IMG/VR virus record: IMGVR_UViG_3300033049_000033
Coordinates: 64,001-125,635 of that record
Length of the DNA stretch: 61,635 nucleotides
Reading direction: 5' to 3' (one strand)
Source: a virus
In this document: in pieces, positions 1 through 5,937 of the stretch
Position numbering within the stretch: the stretch's first letter is position 1
Layout of the letters: every line of letters starts with the position of its first letter
Position numbers and translations under genes: made by a program
The notes under the pieces: generated by a model
The model's database searches: none
Told to the model about the DNA's origin: nothing
What the model saw: the letters and a program-made list of their open reading frames with translations, nothing else

Positions 1-207
1 GACACGGTTACTCGAAGCCAAGCAAAGAAATTGGTGCTGAGGGAAGATGCCACGGGAAAACTATTTACATTACCTTTGGGTGGGCTATCAATTGCCAAGT
101 GTAAAGGTAATCCAAAACTACTAAGTCAATTGATTGGCATTGCCCAAAAACAAAAAGACTTAGGGTTCACAGTAATTAACCGAAATATAACCTTACCAAT
201 TAAATAA
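1..207 (+). CDS. Unknown phage protein, C-terminal part (cut by window start)
   Basis: Frame 1 is open from the first base to a TAA at 205-207, giving 68 residues with no start codon in the window. The segment is basic and ends in INRNITLPIK. I see no motif that identifies it. It sits one base upstream of the next gene with no promoter between them, so the two are probably co-transcribed. Confidence 0.6.
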   Translation, partial: DTVTRSQAKKLVLREDATGKLFTLPLGGLSIAKCKGNPKLLSQLIGIAQKQKDLGFTVINRNITLPIK

Positions 208-208
208 T

Positions 209-526
209 ATGGGAGCGTGTAGTTTTGAAGTAATTTATGTGGCAAAGACCGCACAAGAAGCATACAATAATGCGGTGGAAGATGCTATATTTGAGGATGG
301 GCACAACCCGTATAATGGTACAATATCAACCACTGACGGATTCAGTATGGCTAAGGATGCGCCACGCTACGGGACTAAAAAATTCCAAGAATGGGAGAGT
401 GAGAAGGATGAAGCAATGGAGAAACGGTCATGCCTATGTGTTGAGGTAAAAGGTGTAAAGGCTAAACAGTATAAAACAGGTAGGGGGATGAAGGTCTTTT
501 ATTTCTTTGGGGTGGCTGCCGAATAA
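209..526 (+). CDS. Small conserved phage protein of unknown function
   Basis: This is a 105-residue acidic-to-neutral protein. Its first half has an amphipathic helix (AYNNAVEDAIF) followed by EDGHNPYNGTI, an arrangement I recognise from recurrent small phage proteins that have no assigned role. There is no signal peptide, membrane segment or catalytic motif. It follows the upstream partial gene by one base. The next promoter cassette begins right at its stop codon, so it closes a transcription unit. Confidence 0.75.
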   Translation: MGACSFEVIYVAKTAQEAYNNAVEDAIFEDGHNPYNGTISTTDGFSMAKDAPRYGTKKFQEWESEKDEAMEKRSCLCVEVKGVKAKQYKTGRGMKVFYFFGVAAE

Positions 527-527
527 A

Positions 528-559
528 TTTGGTAGTGTGGAAATTTTTACTTAACTATG
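528..559 (+). promoter_or_regulatory. Bacteroidota-type promoter, early cassette
   Basis: TTTG at 528-531 and TAACTATG at 552-559 with a 20-base spacer. The spacer begins GTAGTGTGGAAATTT, matching the repeated cassette of this region. Confidence 0.75.
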
Positions 560-563
560 TGGT

Positions 564-650
564 ATGTTAATCGTAGCAACAATATTTTTTATAGGTCTTC
601 TTGTAATTGCGATACAAACAATTATTAAAGACAAAACCATAATGCGATGA
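564..650 (+). CDS. 28-residue membrane peptide
   Basis: ATG at 564 gives a 28-residue peptide made of one hydrophobic helix (LIVATIFFIGLLVIAI) and a short basic tail, ending at TGA 648-650. It lies five bases after a cassette promoter, which argues it is expressed. A competing ATG at 557 in another frame gives a non-hydrophobic peptide, and I prefer the membrane reading. The function is unknown; small phage membrane peptides can act on host envelope proteins, but nothing here shows that. Confidence 0.4.
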   Translation: MLIVATIFFIGLLVIAIQTIIKDKTIMR

Positions 651-669
651 ACACATTTGTGTACATGGG

Positions 670-701
670 GTTGTATATCTCAATTTAATTACTTACCTTT
701 G
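670..701 (+). promoter_or_regulatory. Bacteroidota-type promoter
   Basis: TACCTTTG at 694-701 with a weak GTTG at 670-673, 20-base spacing. Only the -7 half (TTTAATTACTTACCTTTG) matches the repeated cassette. The -33 side is preceded by an ACACATTTGTGTACATGG block that recurs near 6588 and 9226. Confidence 0.6.
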
Positions 702-705
702 AATT

Positions 706-903
706 ATGAAACAAAACGAAGGTATCACAAAAGAAGACGTATTAGACGTAGCTAATCAACTGAATCTCGACCCTACCGAAGCAGAAATACAAACTGTTAT
801 CGCGGAGTATAATGATGAGGCTGATGCTGACCCAACAGGTTACTGGCGCATCTGGATTGAGAGTTTACTATATAACAATGACGTTAAAAAGAAAGTGAAA
901 TGA
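706..903 (+). CDS. Small acidic phage protein of unknown function
   Basis: A 65-residue protein with two predicted helices and a conserved-looking end (YWRIWIESLLYN) before a lysine-rich tail. It resembles short acidic proteins found in many phages, all without known roles. The start follows the -7 element by four bases, so the leader is almost absent. Its TGA overlaps the ATG of the next gene (ATGA), implying translational coupling. Confidence 0.7.
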   Translation: MKQNEGITKEDVLDVANQLNLDPTEAEIQTVIAEYNDEADADPTGYWRIWIESLLYNNDVKKKVK

Positions 904-1049
904 AAGACGTAATAATTGCCATGTTGATAGGAGTAGCGACTGCGCTATTTTTAGAATTAATAGGTCTTGACATCACCCAACTATTATGGTGGGTTAGTAT
1001 GTTACTGATAAACACAGGTCTGACCATTCTTTGGAAACTATCAGATTAA
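900..1049 (+). CDS. 49-residue membrane protein
   Basis: ATG at 900 overlaps the upstream stop codon. The 49 residues form two hydrophobic helices (IIAMLIGVATALFLELIG and LLWWVSMLLINTGLTILW) joined by a short DIT turn. It is probably an inner-membrane hairpin protein. The ATGA overlap suggests it is translated together with the preceding 65-residue protein. I do not recognise a family. Confidence 0.6.
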   Translation: MKDVIIAMLIGVATALFLELIGLDITQLLWWVSMLLINTGLTILWKLSD

Positions 1050-1050
1050 A

Positions 1051-1082
1051 TTTGGTAGTGTGGAAATTTTTACCTATCTTTG
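1051..1082 (+). promoter_or_regulatory. Bacteroidota-type promoter, early cassette
   Basis: TTTG 1051-1054 and TATCTTTG 1075-1082 with a 20-base spacer (GTAGTGTGGAAATTTTTACC). It starts two bases after the previous stop codon. Confidence 0.8.
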
Positions 1083-1106
1083 AAGTATAATCAAAAACCA
1101 TATAAC

Positions 1107-1397
1107 ATGAAAAAGTTTCTATTAGTAATGACAGTAATGTCATTATCGTTTTCGACCTTTGCCGATAATGATGATAAGTACCAAGACCTTGTTGATAGGC
1201 TTGATGTCATCGAACAAAGCACCGATACGTTACCCGTGTCCATTGTGGATAATTCGGTATTCATATTCACTAAGACTGGTGATGTGGTGTACGCTGAAAT
1301 CCCTAAACCTGCCGAACCTCTAAGCACTGCGGAGATTCTTATCGGTTTCCTATCGGTGATACTCACTTTAGCTTACTATTTGGGTTGGTTGCACTAA
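1107..1397 (+). CDS. Exported protein with signal peptide and C-terminal membrane helix
   Basis: I start at ATG 1107 because an upstream in-frame ATG (1080) lies inside the promoter -7 element. The 96 residues begin with a clear signal peptide (MKKFLLVMTVMSLSFSTFA, cleavage likely after residue 19). A DNDDKYQDLVDRLDVIE coil and a short beta-rich region follow, then a C-terminal helix (ILIGFLSVILTLAYYLGWL). It is probably anchored in the inner membrane with a periplasmic middle. The role is unknown; it could affect the host envelope or lysis control. Confidence 0.7.
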   Translation: MKKFLLVMTVMSLSFSTFADNDDKYQDLVDRLDVIEQSTDTLPVSIVDNSVFIFTKTGDVVYAEIPKPAEPLSTAEILIGFLSVILTLAYYLGWLH

Positions 1398-1399
1398 CC

Positions 1400-1513
1400 A
1401 TGTGGACAGCATTTATATTTACCAATACTATATCATTCATGCACATAGCATTGATAAGTAACTTCTTCCAATTCGGATTACTGTTCGTAGATTACATAAT
1501 AAACAAAGAATAA
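1400..1513 (+). CDS. 37-residue membrane peptide
   Basis: ATG 1400 follows the previous stop by two bases and the ORF ends at TAA 1511-1513, whose last A is the A of the next ATG (TAATG). The peptide is almost wholly hydrophobic with Phe-rich patches (AFIFTNTISFMHIALI, FQFGLLFVDYII). Tight coupling to both neighbours supports expression. No function can be inferred. Confidence 0.5.
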   Translation: MWTAFIFTNTISFMHIALISNFFQFGLLFVDYIINKE

Positions 1514-1812
1514 TGGCGACAAAAACTTGGAAAATAGGTGAATATGCCAAAGGTGGTGTAATAACTACTGAAGTGAGAGGCACTAAGATTGTCGTTATTG
1601 GCAAGGATTGGGACTTCAGTACTGGTAGTCGCAGAAGCTCTAACCAAAAGAATGCCAAAGAATGGTGTAGGTTAGAACTTGAAACTAAAGGTAAGAACAT
1701 AAGACGTGAAGTCCAAATGTTCATTGAAGATATTACTACTTCTTATTATACTGACCAGATTATTAAGTGGTTTGAGAGTAAAGGTGTAGAAATGTCAAAT
1801 TCTATTTGGTAG
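1513..1812 (+). CDS. Unknown 99-residue protein
   Basis: A soluble protein with a beta-rich N-terminal half (GVITTEVRGTKIVVIGKDWDF) and a helical C-terminal half (QMFIEDITTSYYTDQIIKWF). It is coupled to the upstream membrane peptide through a TAATG overlap. Its last codons (NSIW) and stop run into the TTTGGTAGTGTC of the next promoter. I do not recognise it. Confidence 0.6.
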   Translation: MATKTWKIGEYAKGGVITTEVRGTKIVVIGKDWDFSTGSRRSSNQKNAKEWCRLELETKGKNIRREVQMFIEDITTSYYTDQIIKWFESKGVEMSNSIW

Positions 1813-1836
1813 TGTCGTTTGTTATGCGTACTTATG
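1805..1836 (+). promoter_or_regulatory. Bacteroidota-type promoter, early cassette
   Basis: TTTG 1805-1808, TACTTATG 1829-1836, 20-base spacer. The TTTG overlaps the last codons of the upstream gene. An A/C-rich leader (ACACTAACAAACACAACAC) follows up to the next ATG. Confidence 0.7.
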
Positions 1837-1859
1837 CAGTACACTAACAAACACAACAC

Positions 1860-2069
1860 ATGACACCACAACAAGAGGCAAGAGAAATCGCAGAAAAGTT
1901 TATTGGCCAATCCTTTACCTTTTTAAGTGCATACGGTAATATGGAAACCCTATGCGCCTATGATTTGGGTTATCGTTTCAGGTTCAACAATAAGAAACGA
2001 GCCGTTGGAACTTGTAGTTACCGAAACAAGACAATTGAACTTTCGCTGCCTATTATTCTATCAAGATAA
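1860..2069 (+). pseudogene. SprT-like metalloprotease N-terminal fragment
   Basis: The 69 residues match the first part of the SprT-like fold: an N-terminal helix, then LGYRFRFNNKKRAVGTCSY and KTIELSLPIIL, the strand block that normally precedes the zinc helix. The frame stops at 2067-2069, before any HExxH motif. The following 40 bases do not restore one in any frame, so the catalytic half is missing. Full SprT-like proteins are about 150 residues or more. It is either a decayed gene or a domain retained for binding. It has its own promoter. Confidence 0.55.
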
Positions 2070-2135
2070 AGGTAAGCGACCTATGACACTAACTATTCTT
2101 AAACGAACAAGCTAAGACGTTGTTGTGTGGGATGG

Positions 2136-2153
2136 ATGAGCCGAAAGGCTCAT
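2136..2153 (+). terminator. Possible hairpin after the SprT-like fragment
   Basis: ATGAGCC GAAA GGCTCAT is a perfect 7-bp stem with a GAAA loop. A second CGGCTCAT copy follows at 2159-2166 and could form an alternative stem. The downstream T tract is weak, so termination is uncertain. Confidence 0.4.
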
Positions 2154-2259
2154 TTATTCGGCTCATATTGTAACAACATACACACGACAATAGGGTTCGG
2201 TATCCCTTATTGCCTGCTAAGGTATGGAAAAAAAATGACATACACAAGTTTATTTTTTA

Positions 2260-2290
2260 TTTGGTAGTATCAAAAGTTTTACTATCTTTG
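2260..2290 (+). promoter_or_regulatory. Bacteroidota-type promoter, early cassette
   Basis: TTTG 2260-2263 and TATCTTTG 2283-2290 with a 19-base spacer starting GTAGTATC. It drives the gene at 2313. Confidence 0.75.
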
Positions 2291-2312
2291 TTTCATACTA
2301 AACACAACGACA

Positions 2313-2714
2313 ATGGAAACCTCAATTTTCAGATTAGAACATACCGATACGGACAAAATGGGGGTGGGCTTAGGGCCTTATGTAACACATAATTGCGTAA
2401 CACATAATTGCGTAACACATCCTTACAGTAAAAATCGTGATTTGTGTGCCGCACATAACAATTTTTCATATCCAACACCATACGAAGAAGGTATTAGAGA
2501 TATGACGCAGTATGATTATTGTGCCTGTACCTCTATTGATGGATTATCAAATTGGTTTGGCGAATGGTTAGAAGATATTATATCAGAGGGGTTTGAGGTG
2601 GTGGAATACGTTTTACATAGTAACGATATACGGTTAGGTGATAGACAATGTATATTTGATTTTCGAAAGGTAATCAAAAAGAAAAGTGTTACATATTTGG
2701 TGGTGTCGAATTAA
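2313..2714 (+). CDS. Conserved phage protein with N-terminal tandem repeat
   Basis: A 133-residue protein. It starts with IFRLEHTDTDKMGVGLGPY, then has an in-frame triplication of THNCV/THPYS encoded by a 15-base tandem repeat (about 2380-2422). The later part (YDYCACTSIDGLSNWFGEWL ... GFEVVEYVL ... RQCIFDFRKVI) matches a family seen in many phages, in which a small protein starts with an xYRLE and GPY pattern. The last residues (YLVVSN) are encoded by the next promoter. The function is unknown. Confidence 0.75.
   Translation: METSIFRLEHTDTDKMGVGLGPYVTHNCVTHNCVTHPYSKNRDLCAAHNNFSYPTPYEEGIRDMTQYDYCACTSIDGLSNWFGEWLEDIISEGFEVVEYVLHSNDIRLGDRQCIFDFRKVIKKKSVTYLVVSN
2380..2422 (+). repeat. 15-base tandem repeat inside a coding sequence
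   Basis: The unit GTAACACATAATTGC occurs twice in a row and is followed by a partial third copy (GTAACACAT). It keeps frame, duplicating the peptide VTHNC. Confidence 0.85.
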
Positions 2715-2727
2715 TTACTTACCTTTA
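2696..2727 (+). promoter_or_regulatory. Bacteroidota-type promoter, early cassette
   Basis: TTTG 2696-2699 and TACCTTTA 2720-2727, spacer 20. The upstream gene's last six codons and stop lie inside this promoter. Confidence 0.75.
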
Positions 2728-2749
2728 TCATTGAACAAACACAACGACA

Positions 2750-3217
2750 ATGAAACAGAATATACTAAGTGAAGAATTAGGCAACGCAGTAGACCTTATT
2801 TGTACGCACCTAATGGAAACTAAAGGAACGCAAGAGACAATACACCATTGCGATACAATCGGGTTGAATTATGGCTATTGTAAAGGGTGTGAGGTTGAAA
2901 ACCCAATAATTGAAACTTATGAAAATTGTACTTGCGCATTATGTGGAACGGAAGTTGCCCGACCAGTAGAGGATGCCAAATATACGGAGTATCAACTATT
3001 TCTATTCGGGCAACTTCTATATGCAAACCTTGAAGGTTGTGAAATTGCTGACTTGGCATACGATATTATTTTCCCAGTTATAAAGCATGAGTTAGGTATG
3101 TTTCTTGGTGGGTTATTTGATGTTGATACTCAGTCAGAATACGATTGCATGAATGAGTATTTGGCTGCCAACATTGACCGAATCTCAATTACTTTGGCTG
3201 ACCATTCTAACATTTGA
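2750..3217 (+). CDS. Unknown protein with Cys pairs
   Basis: A 155-residue acidic protein. Residues about 40-66 contain YCKGCEVE and CTCALCGTEV, two CxxC pairs that could hold a zinc. A hydrophobic amphipathic segment (FLFGQLLYANLEGCEIADLAYDI) and a helical C-terminus follow. No catalytic motif is visible. It has its own promoter, an A/C-rich leader and no co-transcribed partner. Confidence 0.65.
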   Translation: MKQNILSEELGNAVDLICTHLMETKGTQETIHHCDTIGLNYGYCKGCEVENPIIETYENCTCALCGTEVARPVEDAKYTEYQLFLFGQLLYANLEGCEIADLAYDIIFPVIKHELGMFLGGLFDVDTQSEYDCMNEYLAANIDRISITLADHSNI

Positions 3218-3224
3218 AGTTAAA

Positions 3225-3256
3225 TTTGGTAGTGTCAGATTAATTGCTTATCATTG
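3225..3256 (+). promoter_or_regulatory. Bacteroidota-type promoter, early cassette
   Basis: TTTG 3225-3228, TATCATTG 3249-3256, spacer 20. The TATCATTG form of the -7 box also occurs at 4850, 7712 and 8463. Confidence 0.75.
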
Positions 3257-3277
3257 TATTGACTTAAAACAACAACG

Positions 3278-3652
3278 ATGAAAATAGATGAAGTAGAAGT
3301 ATTGGGGGTTGATATTGTATTCGATGGTAAAATTGATTACGGAGTGGTCAATTGGGGTTCTATTACTTTACAAAACGATGGTCGAGAATTTATTTTAGAC
3401 CCTTACCAATCTAACATACTGTTTGAGGATGGACAAACTACAATATCTTCGGACTTACATAAAGATGAAGAGACATTTCCTGACTGTAAATGGGATTTGA
3501 CTAAAACAGACCTACACGGAAAATTGGATGTGGCGGTAATGTATGTGGATGAATTTGATGAAGAGCCTGAAAGTATCACACTATTTGTTAAGTTCATTAG
3601 TAAAGATGGTACGGGCATGACCAAAGCAATTGATTTAGATTTGGAAGTGTAG
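3278..3652 (+). CDS. Unknown acidic beta-rich protein
   Basis: A 124-residue protein, very rich in Asp and Glu, with alternating hydrophobic strands (VEVLGVDIVFDGKIDYGVV, GREFILDPYQ, ITLFVKFISK). It looks like a single beta-sandwich or barrel domain, but I cannot place it in a family. Its last codons (DLEV) and TAG are part of the next promoter (ATTTGGAAGTGTAG). Confidence 0.65.
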   Translation: MKIDEVEVLGVDIVFDGKIDYGVVNWGSITLQNDGREFILDPYQSNILFEDGQTTISSDLHKDEETFPDCKWDLTKTDLHGKLDVAVMYVDEFDEEPESITLFVKFISKDGTGMTKAIDLDLEV

Positions 3653-3671
3653 ATTATTTTACTTACCTATG
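3640..3671 (+). promoter_or_regulatory. Bacteroidota-type promoter overlapping an upstream gene end
   Basis: TTTG 3640-3643, TACCTATG 3664-3671, spacer 20. The -33 box and half the spacer are coding sequence of the preceding gene. Confidence 0.7.
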
Positions 3672-3677
3672 TACAAC

Positions 3678-4283
3678 ATGACAGACGCACTACTTTTAGC
3701 TATCTTTGAATGGACATTAATAATCTCATTAGGAGGGTCTTTAGGATTTCTTGCTTTCCATGTCCCCACTTTACTATTCGATTACATAGCCATTCGCAAT
3801 ATTGAGAAAAAGATGATTGGTCGGTACATTGATAGTGGCATGGTTGCAAAACAAACTTGTTGGTCGGCTAATACAGAACATAATGACTGTACGGTATTAG
3901 CACGAATGGTAGCGTTTGATATGTCTTACTCAGATGCACACAAGTATCTTGAAGTTAACTTTGGTCGTAAAGAAAGGGATGGTGTACCGACACTATTATA
4001 TTATGAAACGCTTAGATGTCTATATAAACGTGGCGATGTTGTTAATGGTAAATACTTTACAAGTGCCATTGACGACCCTAAGAGAGCCAATGGCACTCAA
4101 ATGATGGTTAAGGACTACTTAGAGAAAGATGGTACGTATATACTATCTATAAATGGTCATACCCTATGCGTTAAAGATGGTGTACTATTTGATTCAACCA
4201 CTAAGACATTTAGCTACAACGCAGTTGTATTTCTTGAAAATAAAGTAGAAAACTTTGACGAAAGTTTGCAATTGTCAAATTAA
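3678..4283 (+). CDS. Membrane-anchored papain-like cysteine peptidase (predicted)
   Basis: I start at ATG 3678 because the ATG at 3669 is inside the promoter -7 box. The 201 residues open with a membrane helix (residues about 4-32). A papain-like core follows: HNDCTVLARMVAF supplies the likely nucleophile Cys at the start of a helix, and SINGHTLCVKDGVLFDS supplies His and Asp in the usual GHxxxVxDGxxxD layout. YILSINGH resembles the strand seen in C39-like and other phage papain-fold peptidases. It could act on a membrane or periplasmic target, but the substrate is unknown. It has its own promoter and is not next to structural genes. Confidence 0.7.
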   Translation: MTDALLLAIFEWTLIISLGGSLGFLAFHVPTLLFDYIAIRNIEKKMIGRYIDSGMVAKQTCWSANTEHNDCTVLARMVAFDMSYSDAHKYLEVNFGRKERDGVPTLLYYETLRCLYKRGDVVNGKYFTSAIDDPKRANGTQMMVKDYLEKDGTYILSINGHTLCVKDGVLFDSTTKTFSYNAVVFLENKVENFDESLQLSN

Positions 4284-4296
4284 TTTCGTATATTTA
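4265..4296 (+). promoter_or_regulatory. Bacteroidota-type promoter inside gene end
   Basis: TTTG 4265-4268 and TATATTTA 4289-4296 with a 20-base spacer. The spacer does not match the early cassette, so this is a plain consensus promoter, overlapping the last codons of the peptidase gene. Confidence 0.6.
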
Positions 4297-4331
4297 CAGT
4301 TCTAAACAATTAACCTTAAATTATATCACGC

Positions 4332-4775
4332 ATGAAAAAAATGTTATCAGTAGTATTAATCCTGTCTATTCTTATGACATCTTGCGCAGACAGTCTGACC
4401 TATGAGAATGGTCAAGGACAAAAAGTAACCGTTACTTCAACTGGAGTATTCAATAAAGGCGATAGAGACCCTAACGTGAACTATGAGTTGTGCGTTGGTA
4501 ATGTGGTTTGGTCAATCATTTTGGTTGAAACCTTCTTTGCACCCGTTTACTTTGTCGGTTGGTCAATTATGGAACCAGTATCTGTAAGACAACAAGTTAT
4601 AATCGTAAGACCTGAAACAACATCGGAAATAAACGCTAAAGAAGTGCGCAAAGACAGTCTAAGACGGCAAGCATCGGCAGAACAAGCAAAGGTGGGTGAA
4701 AAGATTGAGGCACATTTGGATGCCGCAAGCAATGCCTTTTTCGGGAGCAATGAACCCGAACCTGATACGGAATAG
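4332..4775 (+). CDS. Lipoprotein with central hydrophobic segment
   Basis: A 147-residue protein with a type II signal peptide (lipobox LMTSC, Cys18). A hydrophobic stretch (VGNVVWSIILVETFFAPVYFVGW) and a charged coiled-coil tail (KEVRKDSLRRQ ... EKIEAHLDA) follow. Short lipoproteins with NYxLCVGNVVWSII are, as I recall, common in Bacteroidota genomes, so this may be host-derived. It should sit in the outer or inner membrane. A role in superinfection exclusion is conceivable but not shown. Confidence 0.75.
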   Translation: MKKMLSVVLILSILMTSCADSLTYENGQGQKVTVTSTGVFNKGDRDPNVNYELCVGNVVWSIILVETFFAPVYFVGWSIMEPVSVRQQVIIVRPETTSEINAKEVRKDSLRRQASAEQAKVGEKIEAHLDAASNAFFGSNEPEPDTE

Positions 4776-4800
4776 TATCATATAACATATTAGAATATTT

Positions 4801-4828
4801 AAGGTGGGATTTTTCTCACCTTTTTTTT
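4801..4828 (+). terminator. Rho-independent terminator
   Basis: AAGGTG GGATTTTTCT CACCTT followed by a run of T. The T run merges into the TTTG of the next promoter. Confidence 0.75.
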
Positions 4829-4857
4829 GGTGGTGTGGATTTAATTGCTTATCATTG
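4826..4857 (+). promoter_or_regulatory. Early cassette promoter driving the tRNA island
   Basis: TTTG 4826-4829 and TATCATTG 4850-4857, spacer 20. The tRNA-Leu gene begins seven bases after the -7 box. Confidence 0.8.
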
Positions 4858-4863
4858 TATTAT

Positions 4864-4948
4864 GCCTAAGTGGTGGAATTGGTAGACACGCTGGACTTAA
4901 AATCCAGTTCTTGATAAAGGAGTACGGGTTCGATTCCCGTCTTGGGTA
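4864..4948 (+). tRNA. tRNA-Leu (anticodon UAA)
   Basis: The acceptor GCCTAAG pairs with CTTGGGT (two wobble pairs). The D arm has the class II form TGGTGGAATTGGTAGACAC. The anticodon arm CTGGA CTTAAAA TCCAG carries TAA, a long variable arm follows, and the T arm is ACGGG TTCGATT CCCGT. At 85 bases it is a normal-length class II tRNA. No CCA is encoded. It would supplement reading of UUA, the most AT-rich Leu codon and frequent in these genes. Confidence 0.95.
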
Positions 4949-5030
4949 CAAACATGGTAATATCGATAGAAACAGATTTGGTGATTCTTATTATGTCTTG
5001 AAAAATTAACCTAAAATATTACGATAAAGG

Positions 5031-5062
5031 TTTGGTAGTGTGGATTTAATTGCTTACCTTTA
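5031..5062 (+). promoter_or_regulatory. Early cassette promoter before a non-coding stretch
   Basis: TTTG 5031-5034, TACCTTTA 5055-5062, spacer 20, spacer sequence of the common cassette type. No credible ORF follows for more than 600 bases, so it probably transcribes RNA genes. Confidence 0.75.
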
Positions 5063-5197
5063 TGATTCAGATGGGTGTTAAGCGATAGGGGGGGCAAGAC
5101 CATCAAACTCCGACCCCTAACCCGACACTGGGTTTATTCATGTCAAGAGGTAGTGTTCACTGACTTGACTACTTTATTAATGTTCTTTGAAATAAGC
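5063..5197 (+). ncRNA. Non-coding stretch with local hairpins
   Basis: There is no ORF. The sequence offers stems such as GTCAAG/CTTGAC (around 5140-5166) and a GGGGG run able to pair with the CCCCT downstream. It lies directly after a promoter and before the long-range stem at 5199, so it may be the 5' part of a structured transcript. No known RNA family recognised. Confidence 0.35.
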
Positions 5198-5198
5198 G

Positions 5199-5340
5199 GT
5201 TAGACTTAGTAATAAGTTCCACTGAATGTATTGAGTTAACATTATCGGGTTTATAGGGAAATGACCATACTTACCTATTTTAGAATGTGTTAGATACACA
5301 CATTTACCTTTAGTTGCAGTAATACTCATACCTAACCGCA
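5199..5340 (+). ncRNA. Candidate structured RNA closed by a long-range stem
   Basis: GCGGTTAG at 5199-5206 is perfectly complementary to CTAACCGC at 5333-5340, enclosing about 126 bases without an ORF. The stretch is between a promoter and a tRNA-like gene. It has no tRNA T-arm consensus and is too short for a group I intron core. I do not recognise the family. Confidence 0.4.
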
Positions 5341-5367
5341 AATACTAACCATGAATTGACATGGTGA

Positions 5368-5522
5368 TAACGATATGGCGGAGCGGTTTAACGCGGAGGT
5401 CTCAGTCCAAATGATTGTGTGTGGGTGAACTCCACACTCTTTAGCTCATGGACGAAAACCACTAACTTTAGTAGAGAAGCTAATATCAAACAAGTTCACA
5501 GGTTCGAATCCTGTTATTGTTA
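5368..5522 (+). tRNA. tRNA-like gene with a large internal insertion (identity uncertain)
   Basis: The 5' end TAACGAT pairs over seven bases with ATTGTTA at 5516-5522 (one G-U). The D arm ATGGCGGAGCGGTTTAACGC and the T arm ACAGG TTCGAAT CCTGT are canonical. The anticodon 5' side reads GAGGT CTCAG, suggesting a CAG (Leu) anticodon. No matching ACCTC follows; instead about 70 extra bases with their own hairpins (GTGTGG/CCACAC, GTCC/GGAC) separate it from the T arm. The total of 155 bases exceeds a class II tRNA by about 70. It may be an intron-bearing, decayed or repurposed tRNA. Confidence 0.6.
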
Positions 5523-5535
5523 TTTCCGAAAGGAT

Positions 5536-5624
5536 AGAATCGTAGTGTGGAGTAAGGGGAGGTAAGTATACCTCATTGAGGCAATCCCGACCACTTAGCA
5601 GTCAAAGGACTTCGGTACGATTAT
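5536..5624 (+). ncRNA. Candidate structured RNA next to the tRNA-like gene
   Basis: AATCGTA and TACGATT form a 7-bp closing stem about 75 bases apart. Inside are nested GTGG/CCAC and GGG/CCC pairs, a GAGGTA AGTA TACCTC hairpin and an AGTC AAAG GACT hairpin. It lacks a T-loop consensus and so is not a tRNA. There is no ORF. It lies between the tRNA-like gene and the next promoter. Confidence 0.4.
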
Positions 5625-5636
5625 TTTTAATTAATG

Positions 5637-5668
5637 TTTGGTAGTGTGGATTTAATTACTTATCTTTG
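5637..5668 (+). promoter_or_regulatory. Bacteroidota-type promoter, early cassette
   Basis: TTTG 5637-5640, TATCTTTG 5661-5668, spacer 20 of the common type. Confidence 0.8.
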
Positions 5669-5698
5669 TATTAAATAATTAACATAAAAACAATTAAC

Positions 5699-5878
5699 AT
5701 GAAATTTGTAGTGGCTCTTAAATATGCTAAGATGTTGTGTGGTGATGGTGACTATAACACAGAATATCATAGAGGTGTATGTGAAATACTGGCTGAAATA
5801 TACGGAGAAATGGATGTTCCGCATGAAGATAGAACTCAGCAGATAGCCGATATGTTAAACGTTACCATAAATCCATGA
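5699..5878 (+). CDS. Unknown 59-residue protein
   Basis: ATG 5699 to TGA 5876-5878. The peptide (starting MKFVVALKYAKMLCGDGDY) is mainly helical and acidic, ending ADMLNVTINP. It follows a consensus promoter by 30 bases, with an A-rich leader like its neighbours. No family recognised. Confidence 0.55.
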   Translation: MKFVVALKYAKMLCGDGDYNTEYHRGVCEILAEIYGEMDVPHEDRTQQIADMLNVTINP

Positions 5879-5885
5879 ATTAACG

Positions 5886-5916
5886 TTTGATAGTATGGAT
5901 TTAATTACTATCTTTG
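5886..5916 (+). promoter_or_regulatory. Bacteroidota-type promoter, early cassette
   Basis: TTTG 5886-5889 and TATCTTTG 5909-5916, with one base fewer in the spacer (19). The spacer starts ATAGTATGGATTTAATT. Confidence 0.75.
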
Positions 5917-5937
5917 TATTAAACAAAAACAAAAACA

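Noticed and set aside
4954-5001. 15-codon ORF after tRNA-Leu
   Set aside because: Too short, no promoter directly upstream and no similarity to anything in the window.
5199-5340. Additional tRNA inside the RNA island
   Set aside because: No GGTTCGANTCC-type T arm is present in this stretch.
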